Assembly: GCA_016183865.1 (NCBI GenBank)
Contig: JACPDT010000095.1
Span: forward strand, 1-35,335
DNA length: 35,335 nt
From: Armatimonadota bacterium
GTDB lineage: Bacteria > Vulcanimicrobiota > JACPDT01
Direction of reading: 5' to 3'
This document shows positions 18,192 through 27,403 of the stretch, in pieces. How positions within the stretch are numbered: position 1 is the stretch's first letter; every line of letters starts with the position of its first letter. A program made the translations under genes and the position numbers. The notes under the pieces were generated by a model. That model ran no database searches, had not been told where the DNA came from, and saw only the letters and a list, made by a program, of their open reading frames with translations.

Positions 18192-18809
18192 GTGCTGGCC
18201 TCCTCCTCTCCAAGGCGCAGGGAAATTCTGGAACATTTGAACTTGTCCTGCGAAATCCTGGTCGGGCCTGCAATTGAATTACCCGCGGAAGGAACAGCCC
18301 CTGAGCTGCTGGTTTGCCGGAATGCTTCGTCGAAGGTGGAAGGAGTATCTCCCGCTGTCTCCGCTCCCCACGTTCTGATTATCAGTGCCGATACTGTGGT
18401 TGTCCTGGATGGCCTTGTTATGGGCAAACCTGAGACTCCCTTTCAGGCGAGACAGATGCTGGAGAAGCTTTCGGGTCGAACCCATGAGGTCTTCACAGGG
18501 GTTTCAGTAAGATCAGGACCATCCGGTCCCCAGGAGACCGGATACGAAAGAACGGAAGTGACTTTTCGCGACCTCTCCAGCGAGGAGATCGCCGGCTATG
18601 TGGAGACCGGAGAGCCTCTTGACAAGGCGGGCGCGTACGGAATACAGGGTATAGGGGCATTCCTGGTCAGGAAAATCTCGGGCTGTTATTACAATGTGGT
18701 CGGACTTCCCGTAGTGAAGCTGGCCGAGCTTTGCGCTGCTCTGGGAGTAGATCTCTTTGCACTAGCCGCCCGGCAACGGAAACAGGGGCCATGCAGTTTT
18801 TCTTCTTAG
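18192..18809 (+). CDS. maf: Maf/YhdE-like nucleotide pyrophosphatase
   Basis: VLASSSPRRREIL; IISADTVVVLDGLVMGKPETPFQARQMLEKLSGRTHEVFTGV; DKAGAYGIQGIGAFLVRKISGCYYNVVGLPV. Confidence 0.9.
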   Translation: MLASSSPRRREILEHLNLSCEILVGPAIELPAEGTAPELLVCRNASSKVEGVSPAVSAPHVLIISADTVVVLDGLVMGKPETPFQARQMLEKLSGRTHEVFTGVSVRSGPSGPQETGYERTEVTFRDLSSEEIAGYVETGEPLDKAGAYGIQGIGAFLVRKISGCYYNVVGLPVVKLAELCAALGVDLFALAARQRKQGPCSFSS

Positions 18810-19840
18810 ATCAAGTTTTGAGCTATCTTTCAGGGAACATCGGAATTGACCTTGGCACGGCGAACACTCCTGTCTATGTCAAGGGCAAGGGCATGCAGTT
18901 GAATGAGCCTTCCTATGTGGCCATAGACAATGTCTCGGGCAAGGTTGTCGCCGTGGGCGCCCGGGCCAAGGAAATGCACGGCAGAGCGCCGGGCCATATT
19001 TCCGTCATCCGTCCCCTTAGGGACGGGGTTATCGCCAATTTTGAGATTGCCTACCAGATGCTGAAATACTTTCTGGGCAAAGTCTCAAGTCTCAAGAACT
19101 CTATTCCTCCCAGAGTCATTGTCGGTGTTCCTTCTGATGTGACGCCTGTGGAGAGGCGCGCCGTCAGCGAAGCTACGGTCTGTGCAGGGGCGCGCAAGGC
19201 CTATCTGGTTGAGCAGCCCTTGGCGGCTGCGATCGGCGCCGATCTGCCCGTTGTCGAGCCTGTGGGCAGCATGATTGTAGACATCGGGGCAGGAACCACC
19301 GAAATTGCGGTCATTGCTCTGGGGGGGATCGTCGTGTCCCATTCTCTCCGAGTTGCCGGGGATGAAATGGATGAGGCCATTGTCTACTATCTCCGGAAAA
19401 TGAGGAATCTCCTCGTAGGTGAGAGAACGGCGGAGAGAATCAAGATCGCAATAGCCGGCATTGATCCGGAGGCCAGGGTTCTGGAAATGCAGGTCAGGGG
19501 AAGGGACCTCCTGACTGGATTGCCCAGGAGCATTCTTACCAATACGGGCGAAATACGCGAATCACTTCTGGAGATCGCCCGTTCCATTGTGGATGGCGTC
19601 AAAATGACTTTGGAGGAGACTCCGCCGGAGCTTCTCTCCGACATCCTGGCTCGTGGAATCGTGCTCGCCGGGGGGGGCGGCCTATTGCGCGGCCTTCCGG
19701 AGGTCATTGGTCGCGCAACGGGTGTTCCCGTGAGACTCGCGCCGGACCCCCTTTTCGCCGTTCTTAACGGGGCAGGAAAGCTTCTGGACAGTCCCTCCCT
19801 CCTGCGGCAGACCGTCCTGCGTGAGAATCATAGATGGTAG
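18791..19840 (+). CDS. mreB: MreB-like bacterial actin
   Basis: IGIDLGTANTPVYVKGKGM, IRPLRDGVIANFEIA, VGVPSDVTPVERRAVSEA, MIVDIGAGTTEIAVIALGGIVVSHSLRVAGDEMDEAI, GIVLAGGGGLLRGLPEV. Overlaps the maf 3' end. Confidence 0.93.
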   Translation: MQFFFLDQVLSYLSGNIGIDLGTANTPVYVKGKGMQLNEPSYVAIDNVSGKVVAVGARAKEMHGRAPGHISVIRPLRDGVIANFEIAYQMLKYFLGKVSSLKNSIPPRVIVGVPSDVTPVERRAVSEATVCAGARKAYLVEQPLAAAIGADLPVVEPVGSMIVDIGAGTTEIAVIALGGIVVSHSLRVAGDEMDEAIVYYLRKMRNLLVGERTAERIKIAIAGIDPEARVLEMQVRGRDLLTGLPRSILTNTGEIRESLLEIARSIVDGVKMTLEETPPELLSDILARGIVLAGGGGLLRGLPEVIGRATGVPVRLAPDPLFAVLNGAGKLLDSPSLLRQTVLRENHRW

Positions 19841-20259
19841 GGCGCGTCCTGGGCCTGGATCTTGGGGAGCGCAGAGTCGGCCTGGCCTTGAGTGATCCCC
19901 TGGGGCGGATTGCGCAGGTTCTTCCCCCCCTCGCATTTCGCGATACGGTCCGGTTTCTATCAGAGATTCTCGATCTCATCGAAACGAACCGGGTTGAGAA
20001 GATCGTTGTGGGGTTGCCTCTCAACATGGACGGGACCTGTGGGCCCTCGGCCCAACGGGCTCTGGAGATGATCGAGAGAATCAGGGAAACGTGCAGATTG
20101 CCCGTAGAAACCGTGGATGAGCGGCTTTCCACAAAGGAGGCCGAGAAATTATTGATTTATGCAGATGTTTCCAGAAAAAAGCGGAAAAAAAGTTTGGACT
20201 CTCTTTCGGCTGTTTTGATATTGCAGCAATACCTCGATAAGCAGAATCGAGCGAAATGA
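19834..20259 (+). CDS. ruvX: YqgF/RuvX-family Holliday junction resolvase-like protein
   Basis: VLGLDLGERRVGLALSDPLGRIAQ; KIVVGLPLNMDGTCGPSAQRA; VETVDERLSTKEAEKLL. Confidence 0.88.
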   Translation: MVGRVLGLDLGERRVGLALSDPLGRIAQVLPPLAFRDTVRFLSEILDLIETNRVEKIVVGLPLNMDGTCGPSAQRALEMIERIRETCRLPVETVDERLSTKEAEKLLIYADVSRKKRKKSLDSLSAVLILQQYLDKQNRAK

Positions 20260-21290
20260 TGTGGAAATGGGTCAAGGGTGTGCTTGCTTTTCTTTTGGCT
20301 GCCGGCATCATAGCAGGGGCGGGCTTCTCGTATCTTTCAGGCGCGATCCATCGTCCACTGAACCCGCAGGGGGAACCGGTCGTTTTTGTCATCATGCCCG
20401 GCGCTCCTTCAGCTTCCATTGCCAGGGAGCTGGAGGAGCGGAGAATCATCAAGTCTGCCCTGTACTTTCGAATTGCCGCCCGGTTGGCTCGGGGAGAGAA
20501 CAGGATCAAGACAGGGGAGTACAGGATCGGCTCTCACATGAGTCCTGCCCAGATTCTCGACAAATTTATGAGGGGAGAAGTGGTCACACACCGCCTGACG
20601 ATTCCTGAGGGTTACAATAATCGGCAAATTGCGGAATTACTCGATCAAAGCGGAATCACTCCCAAGGACGAATTCTTGACGGCATTGGCCGGAAGGAGTT
20701 GTCTCCTGACCCCTGAGGGGACTGAAAGCCTTCCCGGTCTGGAAGGTTGCCTTTTCCCTGACACCTACTTCTTCCCCCTTGCCACCCCCGCCGAAAACGT
20801 TATTGGCACGCTCACGAATCGCTTCAGGGAGCTGCTTCTTTCCCTCCTTGCTCGAAAGCCCACAACGCCGCTTCGTCTCAGGGAGGCGATTATCCTGGCT
20901 TCCTTGATTGAAATGGAAGCCAGGGTACCGGAAGAGTACCCGATCATCTCTGCTGTCTATCATAATCGCCTGAGAATCGGAATGAGGCTGGAATGCGACG
21001 CTACCATTCAATTTCTTCTTTCGTCCCCGAAGGAGTTTCTTCTTTACAGTGACCTTTCGATCCCATCGCCCTACAATACTTACCTCCACGACGGATTGCC
21101 GCCGGGTCCCATTTGCAACCCCGGTTTGAGAAGTCTTGAGGCGGCTTTATTTCCTTCTAAAGTGGATTACCTGTACTATGTGGTGAAAGGGGATTCTGGT
21201 GCCCACATGTTCAGCCGAACCTATGAAGGGCATCTGCAGGCCGTGGAAAAATACCGAAAATGGCTGGAAATCAAGCCACAGGGACGCTGA
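20256..21290 (+). CDS. mltG: Endolytic transglycosylase MltG (YceG-like)
   Basis: N-terminal TM; FRIAARLARGENRIKTGEYRI; TIPEGYNNRQIAELL; ILASLIEMEARVPEEYPIISAVYHNRLRIGMRLECDATIQF; NTYLHDGLPPGPICNPG. Confidence 0.92.
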   Translation: MMWKWVKGVLAFLLAAGIIAGAGFSYLSGAIHRPLNPQGEPVVFVIMPGAPSASIARELEERRIIKSALYFRIAARLARGENRIKTGEYRIGSHMSPAQILDKFMRGEVVTHRLTIPEGYNNRQIAELLDQSGITPKDEFLTALAGRSCLLTPEGTESLPGLEGCLFPDTYFFPLATPAENVIGTLTNRFRELLLSLLARKPTTPLRLREAIILASLIEMEARVPEEYPIISAVYHNRLRIGMRLECDATIQFLLSSPKEFLLYSDLSIPSPYNTYLHDGLPPGPICNPGLRSLEAALFPSKVDYLYYVVKGDSGAHMFSRTYEGHLQAVEKYRKWLEIKPQGR

Positions 21291-21392
21291 AAATCAGGGG
21301 ACTCTTGACCGTGTGAAGGAATGGCGCCCTGTGGGGTCGTAATTCTTTGGAAACCTCTACCTGTGGCTGCGGAGGGAGGATTTATCGGGATT

Positions 21393-21938
21393 ATGAGAAG
21401 GCAGTTTCTCAGGAACCTCTGCCCCGACATGGTCAAGAAATCGGTTGTTGACGTCAATCTGGAGGAGCTTCGAGAGGCGGGCTATGATGCGATCATCTTC
21501 GATCTTGACAACACTCTGGTCGGATGGCGGGCAAAGACGGTTCCCCAGGATGTGACTCGATGGCTCGAGCGGGCGGGAGACCTTGGATTCAAGATGTGCA
21601 TCGTTTCCAACAGCCTGGTCCGCCGTGTGACGAAGTTCAGTGAGCTTCTGGGAATTCCGGCAATTCCCAAGGCGATAAAGCCGATGCAGAGGCCTTTTCT
21701 GAGGGCCCTTCACATCTTGAACGCTCATCCCCAAAAGGTAGTAGTCATCGGGGACCAGGTCTTTACGGATGTTCTCGGCGGAAACCGTTTGGGCAGTTTT
21801 ACCATACTGGTGCGCCCTGTTGACAAGCGTGAATTCTTTACCACGATTCTTTTTCGCACCGCTGAAAAACTTGTGCTTTTTCGTCTTCGCAAGAAGGGCA
21901 TGCTAAAGGACTTTTTTACAAAAAAAGAGAAGTGCTGA
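21393..21938 (+). CDS. YqeG-family HAD IIIA-type phosphatase
   Basis: DAIIFDLDNTLVGWRAKTVPQDVTRWL; IVSNSLVRRV; KPMQRPFLRALHILNAHPQKVVVIGDQVFTDVLGGNRLG. Confidence 0.85.
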   Translation: MRRQFLRNLCPDMVKKSVVDVNLEELREAGYDAIIFDLDNTLVGWRAKTVPQDVTRWLERAGDLGFKMCIVSNSLVRRVTKFSELLGIPAIPKAIKPMQRPFLRALHILNAHPQKVVVIGDQVFTDVLGGNRLGSFTILVRPVDKREFFTTILFRTAEKLVLFRLRKKGMLKDFFTKKEKC

Positions 21939-21969
21939 CCCTGGCCATCAAATATTGAGGTGAGTGTTT

Positions 21970-23655
21970 ATGACGATGAGGCCTTCGAGGAAGGAGCTTC
22001 CGGAGCTCCTTGTTGATGAGAAGCTCATTACCGAGAGGCAGTTGCAAATGGGGTTTCTCTCGGAAAAGGACATCACCGAGGTTATCGGAAAACAAATGGG
22101 CGTAAACTTTGTGGATCTGGATGAGACTGACCTTGACCCGGAGCTGGTTCGTTCCATCCCCGAGCATCTGGCGCAGAGATACAAAGTCATCCCTGTGGGG
22201 CAGCATGATAACAAGCTGACCCTTGCCATGGTGGACCCCCTGAATGTCGTAGCCATAGATGATATTCGATTGATTACAGGATTCGACATAGCGCCCGTCA
22301 TTTCAACGGAAGAAAGTATTGTCCGCACCTTGAACCGCCAGTTCGGAAGCACTGATCTGGTGGAAGTGCAGGAGCAGGTGAAGGATCTGTCCGCCGTGGA
22401 TAGTGCCGCGGACATGGACATTATAGAGGCGGAAGAGGAGCTCTCCCCGGACCGGCTCGAGGCGATGGTAAATGAGGCGCCCATTGTGAGGATTGTGAAC
22501 CTCATCATCCAGCAGGCCATCAATGACAAAGCCTCGGATATCCACGTGGAACCCGAGCCCAAGAACGTTAAGGTCCGGTACAGAATTGACGGCGTCCTTC
22601 ACGACGTAATGCAGCCCCCCAAGCACATTCAAGCACCCATGATCTCCAGAATCAAGATCATGGCGAACATGGATATCGCCGAACGGCGAGTTCCTCAGGA
22701 TGGAAAGATCCATCTCCGTCACGACAACAAGGAATATGACCTTCGTGTGAACAGCCTCCCCACCGTCAATGGTGAAAAGATCTGTATGCGTATCCTCGAC
22801 AAGAGCTCCGTCATGCTGGGGTTGAACAAGCTGGGCTTTTACCCGGAGATTCAAGGCCAGCTTGAAGATATTGTATCAAGGCCCTACGGGATGATCCTGG
22901 TAACAGGCCCTACGGGAAGCGGCAAGTCAACCACTCTCTATGCATGCCTTCATAAGCTCAATACGGGACTTACCAATATTTGCACCGTGGAAGATCCTGT
23001 GGAATACCAGATTCAGGGAATCAATCAGGTGATGGTGCATGAGAAGGCCGGGCTCCATTTCGCCACAGCTCTCCGCGCCTTCCTCAGGCAGGATCCTGAT
23101 GTCATCATGGTGGGTGAGGTTCGAGACGGCGAGACGGCCAGGATAGCCGTGGAATCCGCTCTGACGGGCCACCTGGTTCTCTCGACCCTGCATACCAATG
23201 ACGCCCCGTCGGCTATTACCCGTTTGATTGACATGGGGATCGAGCCCTTCCTGTGCTCTTCCGCCATTTGCGGGGTATTGGCGCAGCGGCTGGCCCGCGT
23301 CATCTGTCCGAACTGCAAGGAGCCTTATACTCCTCCCGCCGAGTCTGTGAAGCGATTGGGCCTGACAAGCCTCACCGAAGGAGAGATCGTGTTCTATCGC
23401 GGAACAGGGTGCGATCACTGCAAACAGACCGGATACAAGGGTAGAGTGGGTATCTATGAGTTGATGATGATGACCGACAAGGTCCGCTCGCTTACGCTTC
23501 AGAAAGCCTCATCAACCGAAATTCGATCTGCGGCCATAGGGGAGTCCATGAAAACACTCCAGGAAGATGGGCTGCGAAAAGTCCTCGATGGGGTCACCTC
23601 CATTGAGGAATGTCTCCGAGTAGTGTCTGTCGAGGGTGTAGAAGAGCCTAGTTAG
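21970..23655 (+). CDS. pilB: Type IV pilus assembly ATPase PilB (GspE family)
   Basis: N-terminal MshEN-like region; Walker A LVTGPTGSGKSTTLYACL; FLRQDPDVIMVGEVRDGETA; VLSTLHTNDAPSAITRLIDMG; zinc tetracysteine CPNC...CDHC. Confidence 0.94.
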   Translation: MTMRPSRKELPELLVDEKLITERQLQMGFLSEKDITEVIGKQMGVNFVDLDETDLDPELVRSIPEHLAQRYKVIPVGQHDNKLTLAMVDPLNVVAIDDIRLITGFDIAPVISTEESIVRTLNRQFGSTDLVEVQEQVKDLSAVDSAADMDIIEAEEELSPDRLEAMVNEAPIVRIVNLIIQQAINDKASDIHVEPEPKNVKVRYRIDGVLHDVMQPPKHIQAPMISRIKIMANMDIAERRVPQDGKIHLRHDNKEYDLRVNSLPTVNGEKICMRILDKSSVMLGLNKLGFYPEIQGQLEDIVSRPYGMILVTGPTGSGKSTTLYACLHKLNTGLTNICTVEDPVEYQIQGINQVMVHEKAGLHFATALRAFLRQDPDVIMVGEVRDGETARIAVESALTGHLVLSTLHTNDAPSAITRLIDMGIEPFLCSSAICGVLAQRLARVICPNCKEPYTPPAESVKRLGLTSLTEGEIVFYRGTGCDHCKQTGYKGRVGIYELMMMTDKVRSLTLQKASSTEIRSAAIGESMKTLQEDGLRKVLDGVTSIEECLRVVSVEGVEEPS

Positions 23656-23667
23656 GGGGATGTTCCA

Positions 23668-24759
23668 TTGCCGATGGCGGAAACGGCCAAATTCTCCATG
23701 GATGATTTGCTTAAGGCAACGATTGAACGGGGTGCATCCGACCTCCATATCACTGTGGGCCTCCCTCCCATGCTCAGAATCAATGGGAAAATTCAGCCCA
23801 CGGAGTTTCCTCGTCTGAGTCAGGATGACTCCAAAAGACTTATTTACAGTATACTCAACGACAAGCAAAAAGAGAAATTCGAGAAAACGTGGGAGCTGGA
23901 CTGCTCCCATGGCGTCCGCGGGTTCGGGCGTTTCAGAGTCAACGCATACAGGCAAAGGGGCGTCACCGGGGCCGCATTGCGGGCCATCCCGGGAAGCATC
24001 CCGAGCAGGGAGGAGTTGAATCTTCCCGGCATCCTCGATGATCTGGCAAGGAGGCCGCAGGGTTTGATTCTGGTGACCGGGGCGACGGGGGCAGGCAAGT
24101 CCACCACACTTGCCTGCATGCTGGATGCCGTCAACAACGACAAAGCCTGCCATCTCATGACAATCGAAGATCCCATTGAATATATTCATTACCACAAGAA
24201 GGCGATGGTGAACCAGCGTGAGTTGGGCCAGGATACCCAGTCCTGGGCGAATGCCTTGCGGGCGGTTCTTCGTGAAGACCCGGATGTCATCCTGGTCGGA
24301 GAGATGCGGGATCTGGAAACCATATCAGGCACATTGACCGCCGCCGAGACCGGTCACCTGGTCTTTTCCACTCTCCATACGGCCAATGCTCCACAAACTG
24401 TGGACCGCATCATTGACGTCTTCCCGCCTCATCAGCAGCAGCAGATTCGGGTTCAACTGGCTTCCGTCCTGGAAGGAGTGATTTCACAACAGCTTGTGCT
24501 GCGATCGGATGGTGTCGGCAGGCTCCCCGCCGTGGAGGTTCTCCAGGCGACTCCAGCCATCAGGAATCTGGTTCGGGAAGGGAAGACTCATCAGATTTAT
24601 ACAGCCATACAAACAGGCTCCAAGTACGGAATGCAGACCATGGATCAAGCCTTGTACGAGTTGATGAAACAGAATCAGATTACTTATGAGGAGGCCATGA
24701 ACCGCTCCATGCACCCCGATGATTTGAGACGTCTTGTCGAATCCGGCGAAAAGAGGTAG
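23668..24759 (+). CDS. pilT: Type IV pilus twitching motility ATPase PilT
   Basis: GASDLHITVGLPPMLRINGKI; LVTGATGAGKSTTLACMLDAVN; VLREDPDVILVGEMRDLETISGTLTAAETGHLVFSTLHTANAPQTVDRIIDVFPPHQQQQIRVQLASVLEGVISQQL. Confidence 0.95.
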   Translation: MPMAETAKFSMDDLLKATIERGASDLHITVGLPPMLRINGKIQPTEFPRLSQDDSKRLIYSILNDKQKEKFEKTWELDCSHGVRGFGRFRVNAYRQRGVTGAALRAIPGSIPSREELNLPGILDDLARRPQGLILVTGATGAGKSTTLACMLDAVNNDKACHLMTIEDPIEYIHYHKKAMVNQRELGQDTQSWANALRAVLREDPDVILVGEMRDLETISGTLTAAETGHLVFSTLHTANAPQTVDRIIDVFPPHQQQQIRVQLASVLEGVISQQLVLRSDGVGRLPAVEVLQATPAIRNLVREGKTHQIYTAIQTGSKYGMQTMDQALYELMKQNQITYEEAMNRSMHPDDLRRLVESGEKR

Positions 24760-24769
24760 GGAGACACGG

Positions 24770-25981
24770 ATGCCGACCTTCACTTACGAAGCGCTGGATG
24801 ACGAAGGAAAACTGGTCAAGGGGACTCTCCAGGGAATTGACCAGCGGGCAGTTATCAGTAAGCTGAAGGACAAGCGTTACACGATCACCAATATTCGGGA
24901 GAAACGGGAATTCCAGTTTCGTCCTCAGTTTCTCTCCCGGATCAGCCAGCAGTCGTTGACGATTTTTTCGAGACAGCTCGCAACCATGGTCCACGCCGGT
25001 CTGGCACTGACGCGCTGCATTGATGTGTGCATGAATCAGGGGGATGACCGGAAGCTCGCCGAGGTCCTCAGGCAGGTCAAAGAGGACATTTCCGGGGGCG
25101 TGTCCCTGTCAAACGCCCTGGCGAAGCATGGCAATGTTTTTTCTCCACTGTATGTGAGCCTGATCAAGGCAGGGGAGCTTTCCGGAGAAATGTCGGAGAT
25201 TCTCGAACGCCTGGCTACCTTCCTGGAAAAGGACTTTGCCCTGGCTCAGAAAGTGAAATCAGCCATGGCGTATCCGTTGGTAATTTTCGGAGTTTGCATT
25301 GTCCTGGTTTTCCTGCTCGTGACGTTCATCTTTCCGAATTTTGTGGCTCTCTTCGAGGGACTCAATGTCAAGCTGCCCTTGTCGACAAAGCTCTTGATTC
25401 TCATGACCAACACGGTGCGCAATCCGATTTACCTCATACCCGCTATTTCATTGATCGGCGTTCTGGGATTTCTGCTCGCGCAGTATGTCAAGACACCGGT
25501 GGGGAAGCGCCAGTTTCATGCTCTCTTGCTCAGAGTTCCCATCTTCGGCCCGATTTCAAAAAAGGTGGCAGTGGCGAGGTTTTGCCGCACTTTTGGGACC
25601 CTCTTTGCGAGCGGTGTTCCCATCATGCACGCCCTCGAGATCGTGGGGCAATCCTCGGGAAATGAAGTGATCAATGAGACATCTGAGCTTATGCGTTCCA
25701 GTCTGAGGGGCGGGTCGCATCTTTCCCAACCCATGCAGGAAAGTCGCGTTTTCCCTCCGCTGGTAGTCGGAATGGTGACGGTCGGCGAACAGACAGGCAA
25801 TCTTCATATCATGCTCCACAAGATTTCCGATTTCTACGAAACTGAAGTGGATTACGCTCTCTCGGGGTTGACATCCCTGATCGAACCGATTATGATAGCA
25901 GGAATGGGACTTATCGTGGCTTTTGTGGTTATTTCCGTCTTCATGCCTGTCTATCAGTTGTTGGGAACTTTTAGCGGATAG
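24770..25981 (+). CDS. pilC: Type IV pilus inner membrane platform protein PilC, copy 1
   Basis: MPTFTYEALDDEGKLVKGTL; paired T2SSF domains; FPPLVVGMVTVGEQTGNLHIMLHKISDFYETEVDYALSGLTSLIEPIMI. Confidence 0.93.
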   Translation: MPTFTYEALDDEGKLVKGTLQGIDQRAVISKLKDKRYTITNIREKREFQFRPQFLSRISQQSLTIFSRQLATMVHAGLALTRCIDVCMNQGDDRKLAEVLRQVKEDISGGVSLSNALAKHGNVFSPLYVSLIKAGELSGEMSEILERLATFLEKDFALAQKVKSAMAYPLVIFGVCIVLVFLLVTFIFPNFVALFEGLNVKLPLSTKLLILMTNTVRNPIYLIPAISLIGVLGFLLAQYVKTPVGKRQFHALLLRVPIFGPISKKVAVARFCRTFGTLFASGVPIMHALEIVGQSSGNEVINETSELMRSSLRGGSHLSQPMQESRVFPPLVVGMVTVGEQTGNLHIMLHKISDFYETEVDYALSGLTSLIEPIMIAGMGLIVAFVVISVFMPVYQLLGTFSG

Positions 25982-25993
25982 GGGGTGAGACAT

Positions 25994-26053
25994 ATGTGGT
26001 GGTGGCTACTCGTACTGGCTTTGATCATTGTGGGTAACACGGGAAAAATCTGA
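25994..26053 (+). CDS. Candidate 19-aa membrane microprotein MWWWLLVLALIIVGNTGKI
   Basis: ATG TGG TGG TGG CTA CTC GTA CTG GCT TTG ATC ATT GTG GGT AAC ACG GGA AAA ATC TGA, preceded by GGGGGTGAG at a usable RBS distance, in the gap between two pilC genes. Below the size cutoff of the ORF track. Confidence 0.45.
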   Translation: MWWWLLVLALIIVGNTGKI

Positions 26054-26069
26054 GGGAGGAGACCATTGG

Positions 26070-27296
26070 ATGCCTACCTATGTTTATGAGGCGCGAGACG
26101 CCGAAGGGAAATTGCTCAAGGGCACCATGCAGGCAGACAACCAGCGCATGGTGATCAATAAGCTTCGGGAGCAAAAATGCACCATTACCAACATAACTGA
26201 AAAAACGACGGGGGTCGCCCAAGCTGATCTCATGTCCTGGCTCCGTAAGTTGAAGCGAGTCAATGAGCAATCCCTCGTTGTCTTTTCCAGGCAATTTGCA
26301 ACCATGATCAATGCCGGTCTCGCCATGGTCCGCTGCCTGGACATCCTTGCCGAGCAGGCGGAAGACAAGAAGCTCCAGGAAGTTCTTATCAGCGTTCGCA
26401 GGGATGTGGAGGGCGGCTCTACGTTGTCGGCGGCTCTGGGGAAGTTCCCCGACATCTTCTCAACTCTCTATGTGAGCATGGTCAAGGCCGGCGAGATGGG
26501 AGGCGTTCTGGACGAGGTTCTGGACAGGCTTGCGGGTTTCATGGAAAAGGATTTCGGCCTCAAGAAGAAGGTGAAATCTGCGATGACCTATCCGGCGGTC
26601 ATCCTGTTCATGGCCCTGGGCATCGTCTTCTTCCTGGTTACATATATCCTTCCCACCTTTGTATCGCTCTTTGAAGGGATGCAACTGACGTTGCCCCTCC
26701 CCACCAAGATACTGATAACTTTTACAAAAGGCGCCAGAGACCTCAGAATCGTCGTCCCCGTTTTCATCGTTTTGGGGATCGGCGGATTCAGTCTCAGTCA
26801 GTACGTAAAGTCCCCTGTGGGGAAAAAGCAGTTTGACTTGTTGAAGCTCAGTGTCCCCGTTTTCGGCCTTTTGACGAAAAAAGTGGCTATATCCCGATTT
26901 TGTCGGACCCTCGGAACATTGCTCAGCTCCGGCGTCCCCATCATGCAGGCGCTGGAGATCGTAGGGAGGGCCTCGGGAAACGAAATCGTGGCCCTTACCG
27001 TCACCAAGATCAGGGACAGCATCCGTGAAGGTGAAAGCATCGCTGTCCCCATGGGAGAAAGTCGCTTGTTCCCGCCGATGGTGACCCAGATGGTGGGAGT
27101 GGGTGAGGAAACAGGAAATTTGGATGCCATGCTCGCGAAGATCTCCGATTTTTATGACACCGAAGTCGAGTACCTGCTGGCATCCCTGACGTCGCTGCTC
27201 GAGCCGATCATGATCGTAGCCATGGGTGGAATCGTCGGTTTCATCGTCATCGCGGTATTCCTCCCGCTCTATCAGCTCATCGGTCAACTGGGGTAG
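26070..27296 (+). CDS. pilC: Type IV pilus inner membrane platform protein PilC, copy 2 (tandem paralogue)
   Basis: MPTYVYEARDAEGKLLKGTM; same T2SSF architecture and C-terminus as copy 1; RBS GGGAGGAG. Confidence 0.93.
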   Translation: MPTYVYEARDAEGKLLKGTMQADNQRMVINKLREQKCTITNITEKTTGVAQADLMSWLRKLKRVNEQSLVVFSRQFATMINAGLAMVRCLDILAEQAEDKKLQEVLISVRRDVEGGSTLSAALGKFPDIFSTLYVSMVKAGEMGGVLDEVLDRLAGFMEKDFGLKKKVKSAMTYPAVILFMALGIVFFLVTYILPTFVSLFEGMQLTLPLPTKILITFTKGARDLRIVVPVFIVLGIGGFSLSQYVKSPVGKKQFDLLKLSVPVFGLLTKKVAISRFCRTLGTLLSSGVPIMQALEIVGRASGNEIVALTVTKIRDSIREGESIAVPMGESRLFPPMVTQMVGVGEETGNLDAMLAKISDFYDTEVEYLLASLTSLLEPIMIVAMGGIVGFIVIAVFLPLYQLIGQLG

Positions 27297-27333
27297 TCGC
27301 CTTGCCCGTTCCAGCGGGCAGAGGCAAGCATTC

Positions 27334-27403
27334 AGCAGTCAGCTTTCAGCGATCAGCCAGGCCTCCTGTGTGAGTCCGGGCCGAAAGCTGTAAGCTGACT
27401 GCT
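27334..27403. repeat. Inverted repeat of the CAGTCAGCTTTCAGC type
   Basis: AGCAGTCAGCTTTCAGC (27334-27350) pairs with GCTGTAAGCTGACTGCT (27387-27403) at 16 of 17 positions. Confidence 0.75.
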
